Of a stretch of 64,000 bases of DNA, positions 16,859-25,146 are shown piece after piece. The notes under the pieces are model-generated. The model saw only the letters and a list, made by a program, of their open reading frames with translations. It was not told where the DNA came from and searched no databases. Where the stretch lies: contig JAKSRC010000004.1 of NCBI GenBank assembly GCA_024403855.1, positions 62,001-126,000 of the forward strand, read 5' to 3'. Source of the DNA: Saccharofermentans sp. (GTDB lineage Bacteria; Bacillota; Clostridia; Saccharofermentanales; Saccharofermentanaceae). Every line of letters begins with the position of its first letter. The stretch's first letter is position 1. A program made the position numbers and the translations under genes.

Positions 16859-18045
16859 AGATAAAGTTCAAAGGAAAAAGACGAACGGCGTTAAGAGTCG
16901 TATTATGCATTGTATTGCCCATAGTTTTTTTATGCGTGCTCATTTGTAATAGTTTTATTCCCAGAAGCTTTGCAGACTTTTATGGAGCAAAGATTTTTCC
17001 TTATCTGACGATTCCTTTGCAGAGTCTGAATATGTTCTTTCAGAATTCAATGACCGAGAACATTGTCGTCTGCCTTGCACCGATTGCGATAGCAGGACTG
17101 ATTGTATGGCTGGTTTTCCTGATTAAGAAGATGCTGACAAAAGGTGCAGCGGAATACTTCTACAAGGCATTTAGAAATGTCATGATTATAGGCATAGTTG
17201 CTGCAGTGATGTTCCAGCTTTTCCACGGTTTCAATTACAAAAGAACGAACATTGCAACTGAGTTGGAACTTACCGGTAAAGAACTGACTTACGAAGATTA
17301 TGTCGGAGCGCTTAACTGGGCATATATGGGCATGATCGAAGCAAGAAGTCACTTGGGCGAGGACTATAACGGAGTGGCCCACATGAGTACAAGCTTTGAA
17401 AATTCAGCTACACACGCCTGTTCGCTTCTTGATGCCTATAGCGAAAAGTACGGCATCCCGCTCAGTGATAATTATGTAAGACCCAAGCCGGTATCAATGA
17501 GCCATTACTGGAGTTATACACACATTGTAGGCGTATATGATATGTTTTTATGCGAAGCTAATATAAATACCGACTACATGAGTGTGACGGATTTCCCGAT
17601 TACAATTTGCCATGAGTTATGTCATGCGAAAGGTTATGCCAGTGAGACTGATTGTAATCTTCTTGCGACGCTCGCTTGTTGTTCCTCGTCGAGAGCTGAT
17701 TTCAGGTATGCCGGCTTTCACGAGATTTTCTGGAATCTTTATTATGTGACAGGCTATATTGCAAAAGCAGAAAACAAAGTAATGCCGCAATACGCTGTAA
17801 CTTTAGAGATGGAGCCAATATATAGGGACGACAGAGCCAGTGAATTATATTGGAGACAGATTGACGAAGAAGTTGAACATATACGTAAAATATTAGGAAT
17901 TGATATAACAGAAACAAGCACAAATGTTAATGATGCGTTCCTGAAAGGCAACGGAGAAGATAGCGGTGTTGATTCTTATGTCGTTCCGGATAGCATTTAT
18001 GTAAGATACTTTCTGACACACATGGCAGGGGAGAAAGATGTTTGA
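16855..18045 (+). CDS. DUF3810 family membrane protein, putative metallopeptidase
   Basis: A 396-residue protein with three N-terminal membrane segments (about 12-32, 60-85 and 105-125) followed by a soluble domain. An ICHELCHAKGYASETDCN segment carries a HExxH zinc motif with a following Glu, as in DUF3810 and M48-like proteins. Active-site placement on the outer face is inferred from topology. The start overlaps the stop of the upstream gene and the end overlaps hemZ by 8 bases, so the genes are probably translationally coupled. No substrate can be named. Confidence 0.75.
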   Translation: MKIKFKGKRRTALRVVLCIVLPIVFLCVLICNSFIPRSFADFYGAKIFPYLTIPLQSLNMFFQNSMTENIVVCLAPIAIAGLIVWLVFLIKKMLTKGAAEYFYKAFRNVMIIGIVAAVMFQLFHGFNYKRTNIATELELTGKELTYEDYVGALNWAYMGMIEARSHLGEDYNGVAHMSTSFENSATHACSLLDAYSEKYGIPLSDNYVRPKPVSMSHYWSYTHIVGVYDMFLCEANINTDYMSVTDFPITICHELCHAKGYASETDCNLLATLACCSSSRADFRYAGFHEIFWNLYYVTGYIAKAENKVMPQYAVTLEMEPIYRDDRASELYWRQIDEEVEHIRKILGIDITETSTNVNDAFLKGNGEDSGVDSYVVPDSIYVRYFLTHMAGEKDV

Positions 18046-19447
18046 AGTAATTTTAAAAGGTCACGATAAATACTACGGTGTAACTGATGTTGTCAGATTG
18101 TTCTTTGGCGTTCCTGAAGAACGTGTTGAAGAGAGGAAAGTCATTGTTGCTGACGGTCCCGATATAACTCTGGTAAACGCCCTTTTCGAGGACGGAAGAT
18201 CAGTTACATATTTCGGTGACAAGGGATATGAATTTAAGGGAGAGCTCTTGGAACCGGGACGTGAGATCAGAAGATCACTTTATATGGCTTTAGCTGACAT
18301 CACGAAAAAGGATATGCCATGGGGATGCCTTACAGGAATCAGACCGACACTCGTAGCTCTTGAAGAAAAAAGTGCGAAAGATCTTGAAGACAAATATTTT
18401 GCCAGATCCGATAAGGCTGAACTTGCTTATATCACTTCAAGGGAAGAATGGAAAATACTGTCTTCCATGCCTGAAGAGAGCCTGAATATCTATGTCGGAA
18501 TTCCTTTCTGTCCTTCGAGATGTGAATATTGTTCTTTCATATCTTCGGATATTTCCTGTCATATGGACAGGCTTGTGAATTATGAAGCGGCATTAGAGCG
18601 CGAGATAGAATTGATATCGAAGTCGATAAAAAGACCGATTTCGTCAGTTTATGTCGGAGGCGGCACACCGACTGTCTTTGAAGAAAGAGAGTTTGCAGCG
18701 CTTCTTGATTCTATTTACTCAAATATCAGGATTACTCCTGAATGTGAAGTTACTGTTGAAGCGGGAAGACCAGACACAATTACACGTGGCAAGCTCGAAG
18801 CAATGCGAGATCACGGTATTACAAGAATCTGTATAAATCCCCAGACGATGAGAACTGAGACGCTTTTAAAGCTTGGTAGAAAGCATACGGCAGAGGATAC
18901 TATCCGCATCTATAATCAGGCGCGTGAGATGGGTTTTGATCTGATTAATATGGATCTTATTGCAGGCCTTCCTTATGAAGATCCGGAAGAACATGTAAGA
19001 TCTACAAAGAAACTTATAGAGCTTGCACCTGCAAACATAACGGTACATACGCTTTACAAGAAGAGAAGAGCTGCCATGAGCCGTGAAAAAGTAATGGGCA
19101 ACACAGAAGACTCTTTGGACGACTGTGTAAAGGAAAGCTATCGCCTTTTGATGGAAGCGGGCTATCACCCGTACTATATGTATCGACAGAAGGATACTGG
19201 ACACGGGCTCGAAAATACCGGCTTCGCAAAAGGCAACACGGGCAATCTTTATAATGTTGCCATGATGAGCGACGCAAGAGATGTTCTGTCTTTTGGCGCC
19301 GGCGGTATGAGCAAGCGATGCTTTGCACAGGAAGGTGAAGCTATAAAGCACAGGGTAGAACGTTGTGCGACGATAAAAGATGCTCTCACGTATATGAGAA
19401 GAGTAGATGAAATGGCAGAGAAGAAAATAGAGTTTTTCGAGATGTAA
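18038..19447 (+). CDS. hemZ: Coproporphyrinogen dehydrogenase-like radical SAM protein HemZ
   Basis: A 469-residue radical SAM protein. PWGCLTGIRPT near residue 90 is a HemZ-specific signature. FCPSRCEYCSF carries the CxxxCxxC cluster motif, followed by YVGGGTPT and a LINMDLIAGLPYEDP segment typical of the HemN/HemW superfamily. HemZ is annotated as an oxygen-independent coproporphyrinogen dehydrogenase in Clostridia and Bacillus, but its heme role is uncertain in many hosts. No other heme gene is nearby. ATG 18038 follows GGGAG. Confidence 0.88.
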   Translation: MFEVILKGHDKYYGVTDVVRLFFGVPEERVEERKVIVADGPDITLVNALFEDGRSVTYFGDKGYEFKGELLEPGREIRRSLYMALADITKKDMPWGCLTGIRPTLVALEEKSAKDLEDKYFARSDKAELAYITSREEWKILSSMPEESLNIYVGIPFCPSRCEYCSFISSDISCHMDRLVNYEAALEREIELISKSIKRPISSVYVGGGTPTVFEEREFAALLDSIYSNIRITPECEVTVEAGRPDTITRGKLEAMRDHGITRICINPQTMRTETLLKLGRKHTAEDTIRIYNQAREMGFDLINMDLIAGLPYEDPEEHVRSTKKLIELAPANITVHTLYKKRRAAMSREKVMGNTEDSLDDCVKESYRLLMEAGYHPYYMYRQKDTGHGLENTGFAKGNTGNLYNVAMMSDARDVLSFGAGGMSKRCFAQEGEAIKHRVERCATIKDALTYMRRVDEMAEKKIEFFEM

Positions 19448-19475
19448 GGGCCAGATTAGACGAAGGAAAATGAAT

Positions 19476-19507
19476 AAAGGTTGCCTCGTAATGAGACAAC
19501 CTTTTTT
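19476..19507. terminator. Bidirectional terminator between hemZ and tRNA-Pro
   Basis: AAAGGTTGCCTC and GAGACAACCTTT pair (one G-T step) around GTAAT, with T-runs on both sides. It serves hemZ on the plus strand and the tRNA on the minus strand. A nearly identical stem occurs at 26374-26405. Confidence 0.88.
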
Positions 19508-19508
19508 A

Positions 19509-19584
19509 TGGTCGAGGTGACAGGGTTCGAACCTGCGACCCCATGCTCCCAAAGCACGTACGCTACCAACTGCGCTACACCTCG
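19509..19584 (-). tRNA. tRNA-Pro (anticodon TGG), CCA encoded
   Basis: The minus strand gives a 76-base cloverleaf: acceptor CGAGGTG paired with CACCTCG, discriminator A and encoded CCA. The D-arm contains GCGCAGTTGGTAGCGT. The anticodon stem is CGTGC/GCATG with loop TTTGGGA, giving anticodon TGG. The T-arm has GGTTCGAACCC. TGG reads proline codons CCN/CCA. A consensus promoter is present 16 bases upstream. Confidence 0.97.
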
Positions 19585-19599
19585 ATATCCACGACGGTA

Positions 19600-19628
19600 A
19601 TTATATATGTTTTATCGAATAATCGCAA
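19600..19628 (-). promoter_or_regulatory. Promoter of tRNA-Pro
   Basis: On the minus strand TTGCGA (19623-19628) and TATAAT (19600-19605) are 17 bases apart, placing the start of transcription just before the tRNA. Confidence 0.8.
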
Positions 19629-19651
19629 ATCAAAATATTTATTTAATTCAA

Positions 19652-19680
19652 TAAAAAAGGCTGCCCGAAGACAGCCTTCT
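19652..19680 (-). terminator. Rho-independent terminator after the DUF4870-like gene
   Basis: On the minus strand AAGGCTGTC and GGCAGCCTT pair around TTCG, a stable tetraloop, followed by TTTTTTAT. Confidence 0.88.
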
Positions 19681-19699
19681 TATTATTCAGTAGTATGAA

Positions 19700-20011
19700 T
19701 TACTTAACGATCTTGAACTTGCCAAGGAACCAAGGAAGTGTATAGTACTGTGTCTTGCAAGCACCAATAAGTCCCATGATAGCGAAAACAACGATCGGGA
19801 TCTCGCAAACCCAGCCTACGAAAGGAATGCAAGCACAAATTGCTTCGCAGATGCAAAGTACGATACCGTTGTTAACGTGATTTCTTACGAAAGGTGATGT
19901 CTTCTCAGGTGAGATCAAAAGTCCCAAAAGCCAGAGAGCGCCAATGTAAGAAAGGATAGAGAAAAGCTTCGCGTTCTGGGGAAGCTGCTCAGATGTCTGA
20001 TTGTCTGCCAT
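19700..20011 (-). CDS. DUF4870-like small membrane protein
   Basis: A 103-residue protein. A polar N-terminus (MADNQTSEQLPQNAKLFSIL) is followed by two or three hydrophobic segments. SYIGALWLLGLL, SPFVRNHVNNGIVL and a mid-protein double hydrophobic segment match the DUF4870/Tic20-like pattern. ATG 20011 is chosen because AAAGGAGC lies 7 bases upstream; a longer reading to 20065 lacks a site. Single-gene unit with its own terminator. Function unknown. Confidence 0.75.
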   Translation of the reverse strand: MADNQTSEQLPQNAKLFSILSYIGALWLLGLLISPEKTSPFVRNHVNNGIVLCICEAICACIPFVGWVCEIPIVVFAIMGLIGACKTQYYTLPWFLGKFKIVK

Positions 20012-20115
20012 AGTAAATGCTCCTTTAATTAAGATGCGATTCTTAGCGATGTAACAAAAGTTCACTGCTATAGGTTATAATATCACATATATTTATAAAT
20101 AGGGACAGTATTTTC

Positions 20116-20832
20116 TTGAAAGTTAGCAGTTATAAAAGTGACAATATTTACACATATGGACTCGGCGCTACCGTAGCCATGGAGTATCTGATCAAGAAGA
20201 GAGAAGCTGTCAGGGCTGTAATCTTACATCCCGGATTCAGATCTCAGGAGACGATCAGGAAGATAAATGATATCTGTGGTAAAGATATCCCGGTATCAAC
20301 GGAAGAGAAACCGTTTAATATTCTATCCAAGAAAGATAATTGCTTCGTAATTGTCGTAATCGAGAAGGACAAGCAGACGATTAAGGCCGGAAACCATATG
20401 GTGCTCGTTAATCCGTCGAACTGCGGTAACCTTGGAACGATCATCAGAAGCTGCCTTGGTTTTGGTGTTAGAAATATCGCGATAGTAGGAAAAACATCAG
20501 CAGATCCGTTTGATCCAAAGACGATCAGAGCTTCTATGGGAGCATCAGCAAGCGTAAATATCGAAGTTTTCGATGAGTTTTCTGAATATGCGGGAAGATT
20601 TCCTGAGAATAACCTTTACCCTTTTATGCTCGACGGCAGTACAAAATTGCAGGAAACACTTATAAACAAGCCGTTTTCGCTCATAATGGGAAATGAAGCT
20701 ACAGGCCTTGATCCTGCGTTCCAAAACATAGGAAAACCCATCAGAATTGAACATTCTGGCGATATAGACAGTTTAAATATTACAATTGCCGCAAGTATTG
20801 GACTTTATGAAGCAACAAAGACTTGCCAATAA
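20116..20832 (+). CDS. TrmH/SpoU-family RNA 2'-O-methyltransferase
   Basis: A 238-residue SPOUT methyltransferase that would transfer methyl from SAM to RNA. Motif 1 is NPSNCGNLGTIIRS, motif 2 is IMGNEATGLD, motif 3 is SLNITIAASIGLYEATK; together they form the knotted SAM site. Residues 1-80 form a short substrate-binding domain. The start appears to be TTG at 20116, with only AGGGA 11 bases upstream, so the start is uncertain; a possible downstream ATG is at residue 22. Target RNA (rRNA or tRNA) cannot be decided. Confidence 0.85.
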   Translation: MKVSSYKSDNIYTYGLGATVAMEYLIKKREAVRAVILHPGFRSQETIRKINDICGKDIPVSTEEKPFNILSKKDNCFVIVVIEKDKQTIKAGNHMVLVNPSNCGNLGTIIRSCLGFGVRNIAIVGKTSADPFDPKTIRASMGASASVNIEVFDEFSEYAGRFPENNLYPFMLDGSTKLQETLINKPFSLIMGNEATGLDPAFQNIGKPIRIEHSGDIDSLNITIAASIGLYEATKTCQ

Positions 20833-20851
20833 AAATCAATCGTGATACAAT
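20823..20851 (+). promoter_or_regulatory. Promoter of rpsT with extended -10
   Basis: TTGCCA at 20823-20828, 17 bases, then TACAAT at 20846-20851, with TG at the extended -10 position (20843-20844). The -35 box lies in the end of the methyltransferase gene. Confidence 0.75.
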
Positions 20852-20893
20852 TCTTCGGTAATTTGAAGATATAACTCTAAAAGGAGAACAGAG

Positions 20894-21154
20894 ATGCCTA
20901 ATATTAAATCAGCAATCAAGCGTGTAACCGTATCAGAGAAGAAGGCTGCTGCTAATAAGAGCAAGAAGAGTGCTATCCGCACAACTGTTAAGAAGGCAAA
21001 GGCTGAAATCGCTACAGGTGAGAATCTTGATGCTACAATCAAGTCTACACAGAAGGCATTGGACCAGGCTGCTGCTAAGGGCCACATGAGCAAGAACGCA
21101 GCTTCCAGAACAAAGTCCAGACTTGCTAAGGCTGCTAACGCTGCTAAGGCTTAA
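20894..21154 (+). CDS. rpsT: 30S ribosomal protein S20
   Basis: An 86-residue basic protein starting MPNIKSAIKRVTVSEKKAAA, with the Lys/Ala-rich helical composition of S20 and normal length. S20 binds 16S rRNA early in 30S assembly. AAAAGGAG precedes the ATG. Own promoter upstream and terminator at 21179-21212, so it is monocistronic. Codons are strongly biased, as expected for a highly expressed gene. Confidence 0.96.
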   Translation: MPNIKSAIKRVTVSEKKAAANKSKKSAIRTTVKKAKAEIATGENLDATIKSTQKALDQAAAKGHMSKNAASRTKSRLAKAANAAKA

Positions 21155-21178
21155 TTAGATTTTGAGATAAAAACTAAT

Positions 21179-21212
21179 AACCGTCTGTCGGTTTTGCCGG
21201 CGGACGGTTTTA
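21179..21212. terminator. Terminator between rpsT and tmcAL
   Basis: AACCGTCTGTCGG and CCGGCGGACGGTT form a long stem around TTTTG (one mismatch region), followed by TTTAT. It lies between convergent genes and may serve both. Confidence 0.85.
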
Positions 21213-21218
21213 TTGTGC

Positions 21219-22508
21219 TTATTTGACGATAACCGGGATAGACTCCCATTCTGAAGCAATATCTTTGCCGTATAACTTCCAGCCGATAGCGGAAGCTCTC
21301 ATATCAAGTTCGAAAATCTTTTTAATATCGTCATTACCTGACTGAAGTTCAAGGCAGTCAGACGGTCTGTTGATTATTGGCGCTTTGGCGCACTTTCCCA
21401 TTACCTTAAGACAATATTTACCCTCCGAATTGAAGCCGAGGACTCTTATATATGGCGGACGCTTAATATTCAGATATGAGCTGTCCTGACCTGCCATCAT
21501 GCTTGCGAGAGCTCTGTAAATCCTTGATAAAGTATATCTTTTTGTAGAAAGCTTCTTCTCGAAGTCTTTAAGGGCAAAATCCGTATCAGATATCGTGCCG
21601 GGTCTTATATCGCCGGCGAAGTTTTTCAGGTAGCCGGAAAGATCATCTGTCATGTAGGCAACTTTTTCGATATCTGAAGATGAGTTGACAGTTGTGATGC
21701 AAGTTCTCATGTAATCGACATAATTCGGGAAAGAAAATGCTCCGTCAGAATTTTTGGATAACATAACGCCCAACGAGATATCAGGCATAAGTCCGGTAAG
21801 TTTTGATGCGATAAGAGATCTGCTGAAGTTGTCTGAGGCAGTATCCGAAATAAGTTTGCGAATAGCTGTTGCACTTGCAAAACTGCTTTCAGCTTCCATA
21901 GAGCTAAAGGCATCACCTTCACGTTTTATCATGATGATGTTAATTCTGTTGCGCTTATCGATTTTCTTTAAAGCGAGAAGATAATCCAGTGCCAGGATAG
22001 AGTTAGGGGATGAAAGAAGTGTATCCAGATCTCCATCAATCCCTTTTGCTTTGGCAGCAGATTTAATTGCTTCCGCTCTTGCCTGAGGGAAGCTTATTCC
22101 TGTGGAGATCAGTTCATTTAAAGACATATTGAACTGATCGCTTGTCTGATCTATCTGTGCCAGCTTCATAAGGAGGTCTGTGTCATCGACATCTACTCCG
22201 AACGCAAGGTCCGTTACGACGCCTGTTGAAACGAGTTCAGAAATCGCACCTTCTGCAAATCTTGATGAGGGTGCGGCTGAAAAACTGAAAGGAAGTTCGA
22301 TTACAACATCGGCACCGCACAAAAGAGCCTGTCTTGCACGAACCTGCGGAGGGCAGATTGCAGGAAGGCCTCTTTGAGTAAAAAAGCCGGAAATGATGGG
22401 CATAACGATCGCTCTGGGATCATTAACAATCTCTCGTGCCTTCTTGATAAGATATTCGTGACCGTTATGAAAGGGATTAAATTCCGCAACAATTCCTATA
22501 ACCCGCAA
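21219..22508 (-). CDS. tmcAL: tRNA(Met) cytidine acetate ligase
   Basis: A 429-residue protein that activates acetate with ATP to make N4-acetylcytidine at the wobble position of elongator tRNA-Met. The start MRVIGIVAEFNPFHNGHEYL holds the nucleotidyltransferase HxGH motif (HNGH), followed by PIISGFFTQRGLPA and a DVVIELPFSFS segment, as in the YlbM family. Length fits the family. The start is a TTG at 22508, which keeps the conserved N-terminus intact, with AGAGG about 11 bases upstream. Located convergent to rpsT and divergent from the gene at 22577. Confidence 0.9.
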   Translation of the reverse strand: MRVIGIVAEFNPFHNGHEYLIKKAREIVNDPRAIVMPIISGFFTQRGLPAICPPQVRARQALLCGADVVIELPFSFSAAPSSRFAEGAISELVSTGVVTDLAFGVDVDDTDLLMKLAQIDQTSDQFNMSLNELISTGISFPQARAEAIKSAAKAKGIDGDLDTLLSSPNSILALDYLLALKKIDKRNRINIIMIKREGDAFSSMEAESSFASATAIRKLISDTASDNFSRSLIASKLTGLMPDISLGVMLSKNSDGAFSFPNYVDYMRTCITTVNSSSDIEKVAYMTDDLSGYLKNFAGDIRPGTISDTDFALKDFEKKLSTKRYTLSRIYRALASMMAGQDSSYLNIKRPPYIRVLGFNSEGKYCLKVMGKCAKAPIINRPSDCLELQSGNDDIKKIFELDMRASAIGWKLYGKDIASEWESIPVIVK

Positions 22509-22576
22509 TTTATGTACAACCTCTGCTTTTGGTATAATCTTTGATTATAGAAATTATATTTCAAAAGGCGGAGTTT

Positions 22577-23929
22577 ATGCAACGCAGGGAGATAGCCGGC
22601 TTCGGGATAAATAAAATCATAACAGGCGCGATAATTGTCGCAGTCGCTTTGGGCGCTACTGCGTTCTATCTGTTTTACACAGGAAGATTCGGAGGCGGAA
22701 ACAAAATCAAGATTACTCCACCTGCCGATCTAAGCTACGAGTGGACAAGTCTTGCGGCAAACAACAACATCGTTAGCGACTATCTTTATTCAAGATCAAA
22801 GAGTTTACTTGTCGAAAAGGGCGGCGATGGAGTCCTTGCTGCGACAAGTTATACGATAGCGGGAAGATTAGTATCCGAAGAAGCAACAAATTCCGGTATT
22901 TACAGTTTGTCAGATCAGGCTTTGCTTCTTAAGTGTTATGTCAGATCAGGTGATCGAAATAATGCAGTCGCATTAAAGGATCAGGTTAAAAAGAGATTTC
23001 AGCTTCCCGATGGTTCGTATCTCTCTTATGTCTATTCTGAAGAAACCGAAGGAAAAGAAATGATCGTTTCCCAGGCAGCCATGATCGACTGGCTTGATGC
23101 GATGCTTGAGTACTATGTTACTTACGGAAGTGAGGCCGACTATAAGGAGATTAAGATTCTTATAGAAACTCTTTTCGACAACCAGGGAAGACTCAGAACG
23201 GAAAAGATCGTAATTGCCAGATATGCCGAGTCGCTTTATGTCAGCTTGGAGGATACCAGCGAGATTGATGCGAGCGAATACGGTTCACTCGAACAGCAGT
23301 ACGGAACAATCACCGGAGATGCAGACAGCGCATTAATTGACAGCAAGGAAGTCACAGAGGACGTTGAAGGCGTACTGCTCTCGAACATAAATTTACGACT
23401 TATCAGAGATCTCGAAAACAATGGCCTTATAACCGCCGGCGCCTATGACAAAGCTCTTAAGGCAGTCAAGGATGGATATGCAGGTTCAGGTTATTCCTTC
23501 TATGCTTATGCAACATCGGGTGCGATGGACTGCGATGACTATATTTACAGTGGCCGTAACATCGGAGCTTTTGACATCGCTCAGAATATTAAGACGATGA
23601 GAAATCTTGCCGAAGTTCATGAACTAGACAGTTCTTCTTTTGCGGAATTTAAGGGTATGGTCATTAATTCGGGAAGAATCTATACCGAATTTGTCATGCT
23701 CACAGGCAATTATTCGGGACAGGAAGCCATCGGTTCATATATGGATGGTATGATGATGGCTTACTATATGGGCGATAAGACGCTTTATGACAAGCTTTCG
23801 GAAATGCTTGGAACGAGGGTTGCGACTAGGTCAACCAGCCCTGCTCTCTACATGATTTTCAGAGAAGAAGGGGAGAGATACGTTTTCTATTCCAGAGAGA
23901 ATTTTTATACCCGAATTGCAACGTGGTAA
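22577..23929 (+). CDS. Unidentified anchored extracytoplasmic protein
   Basis: A 450-residue protein. One N-terminal membrane segment (about 15-38, INKIITGAIIVAVALGATAF) acts as a signal anchor. The rest is predicted outside and helical, with a pattern of paired helices (SLSDQALLLKCYVRSGD, QAAMIDWLDAMLEYYVTYG, QEAIGSYMDGMMMAYYMGD) that recalls alpha/alpha toroid glycosidase-like folds such as GH8. No catalytic residues can be named with confidence. ATG 22577 is chosen because AAGGCGGAG precedes it. A possible promoter is TTATGT 22510 with TATAAT 22533-22538. Confidence 0.55.
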   Translation: MQRREIAGFGINKIITGAIIVAVALGATAFYLFYTGRFGGGNKIKITPPADLSYEWTSLAANNNIVSDYLYSRSKSLLVEKGGDGVLAATSYTIAGRLVSEEATNSGIYSLSDQALLLKCYVRSGDRNNAVALKDQVKKRFQLPDGSYLSYVYSEETEGKEMIVSQAAMIDWLDAMLEYYVTYGSEADYKEIKILIETLFDNQGRLRTEKIVIARYAESLYVSLEDTSEIDASEYGSLEQQYGTITGDADSALIDSKEVTEDVEGVLLSNINLRLIRDLENNGLITAGAYDKALKAVKDGYAGSGYSFYAYATSGAMDCDDYIYSGRNIGAFDIAQNIKTMRNLAEVHELDSSSFAEFKGMVINSGRIYTEFVMLTGNYSGQEAIGSYMDGMMMAYYMGDKTLYDKLSEMLGTRVATRSTSPALYMIFREEGERYVFYSRENFYTRIATW

Positions 23930-23944
23930 TTTCTTTTTTATTGT

Positions 23945-23973
23945 TTGAAATAGAATAGGTTTACGAGTATACT
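23945..23973 (+). promoter_or_regulatory. Promoter of the pta-ackA operon
   Basis: TTGAAA at 23945-23950 and TATACT at 23968-23973 are 17 bases apart, about 40 bases before the pta start. Confidence 0.8.
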
Positions 23974-24012
23974 TTTTGACGAAATAAAAAATCCCAAAGG
24001 AGAGGTATATAT

Positions 24013-25104
24013 ATGGCATTTATTGATGAAATCATGGCCAAGGCAAAAGCTGACAAGAAGACAATCGTTCTTCCTGAGTCAATGGACAAGAGAACATTTG
24101 AGGCTGCTGAGAAGATCCTTAAGGCAGACATGGCAAACCTCATCATCATCGGAACACCTGAGGAGATCGCAAAGAACTCTGAAGGCTTCGATATTACAGG
24201 AGCAAAGATCGTCGATCCTTTCACAGATCCCGACAAGCAGAAGTATGTCGATAAGTTCGTTGAACTTCGTGGCGTAGATACAATGGTAGCTGCAGCTAAG
24301 AAGAAGGCTGAGAAGAAGGGCCTTTCTGAAGAAGAGACAGCTAAGCTTATTGCAGATGCACAGAAGAAGGGTATCACTCCTGAGCAGGCAGCAGCTCAGA
24401 TGGAAGCTGATTATATGTACTATGCTTGCCTCATGTGCAAGTGCGGCGATGCTGATGGTGCTGTTTCCGGCGCATGCCACTCCACAGGTAACACAATTCG
24501 TCCTGCTCTTCAGCTCCTCAAAATGAAGCCCGGCATCTCTTCTGTATCCGGTTTCTTCCTTATGGAAGTTCCTAACTGCGATCTCGGTGAGCACGGCCTC
24601 TTCATTTTCGCTGACTGCGCAGTTAATACAGATGTTGATTCTGCTAAGCTTGCAGAAATCGCTAAGCTTTCTGCTGAGTCTTTCGAGCAGTTCATCGGCG
24701 CTCCTGCTAAGGTAGCAATGCTCTCATATTCTTCATATGGTTCAGCAAAGCACGATGACGTTACAAAGGTTGCTGAAGCTGTTAAGATCGCTCACGAGAA
24801 GTATCCTGAGTTGGTTGTTGACGGCGAGCTCCAGCTTGACGCAGCTCTCGTTGAAGAGGTTGGTCAGTTGAAGGCACCCGGAAGCGCTGTTGCCGGTCAC
24901 GCTAATACATTGGTATTCCCTTCACTCGAAGCTGGTAATATCGGCTACAAGCTCGTTCAAAGACTTGCTAAGGCACCTGCTTACGGTCCTGTACTCCAGG
25001 GTCTTGCACTTCCTGTTAACGATCTTTCCAGAGGATGCAACGCTGACGATATCGTAGGAACAGTTGCTATCACTGCAATCCAGGCTCAGGCAGCTCAGGC
25101 TTAA
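24013..25104 (+). CDS. pta: Phosphate acetyltransferase
   Basis: A 363-residue enzyme converting acetyl-CoA and phosphate to acetyl phosphate. Family segments include DGAVSGACHSTGNTIRPALQ, an SVSGFFLMEVPNCD stretch, LFADCAVN, an AMLSYSSYGSAK segment and NDLSRGCNADDIV. It is about 30 residues longer than usual because of a Lys/Ala/Glu-rich helical insertion at roughly residues 95-135. Cotranscribed with ackA 42 bases downstream, forming the acetate/ATP-yielding pathway. Codon use is strongly biased, consistent with high expression. Confidence 0.96.
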   Translation: MAFIDEIMAKAKADKKTIVLPESMDKRTFEAAEKILKADMANLIIIGTPEEIAKNSEGFDITGAKIVDPFTDPDKQKYVDKFVELRGVDTMVAAAKKKAEKKGLSEEETAKLIADAQKKGITPEQAAAQMEADYMYYACLMCKCGDADGAVSGACHSTGNTIRPALQLLKMKPGISSVSGFFLMEVPNCDLGEHGLFIFADCAVNTDVDSAKLAEIAKLSAESFEQFIGAPAKVAMLSYSSYGSAKHDDVTKVAEAVKIAHEKYPELVVDGELQLDAALVEEVGQLKAPGSAVAGHANTLVFPSLEAGNIGYKLVQRLAKAPAYGPVLQGLALPVNDLSRGCNADDIVGTVAITAIQAQAAQA

Positions 25105-25146
25105 GAGCTTATTGATAAAAGACAACTTAAAAGAGGAGAAAGTCTA

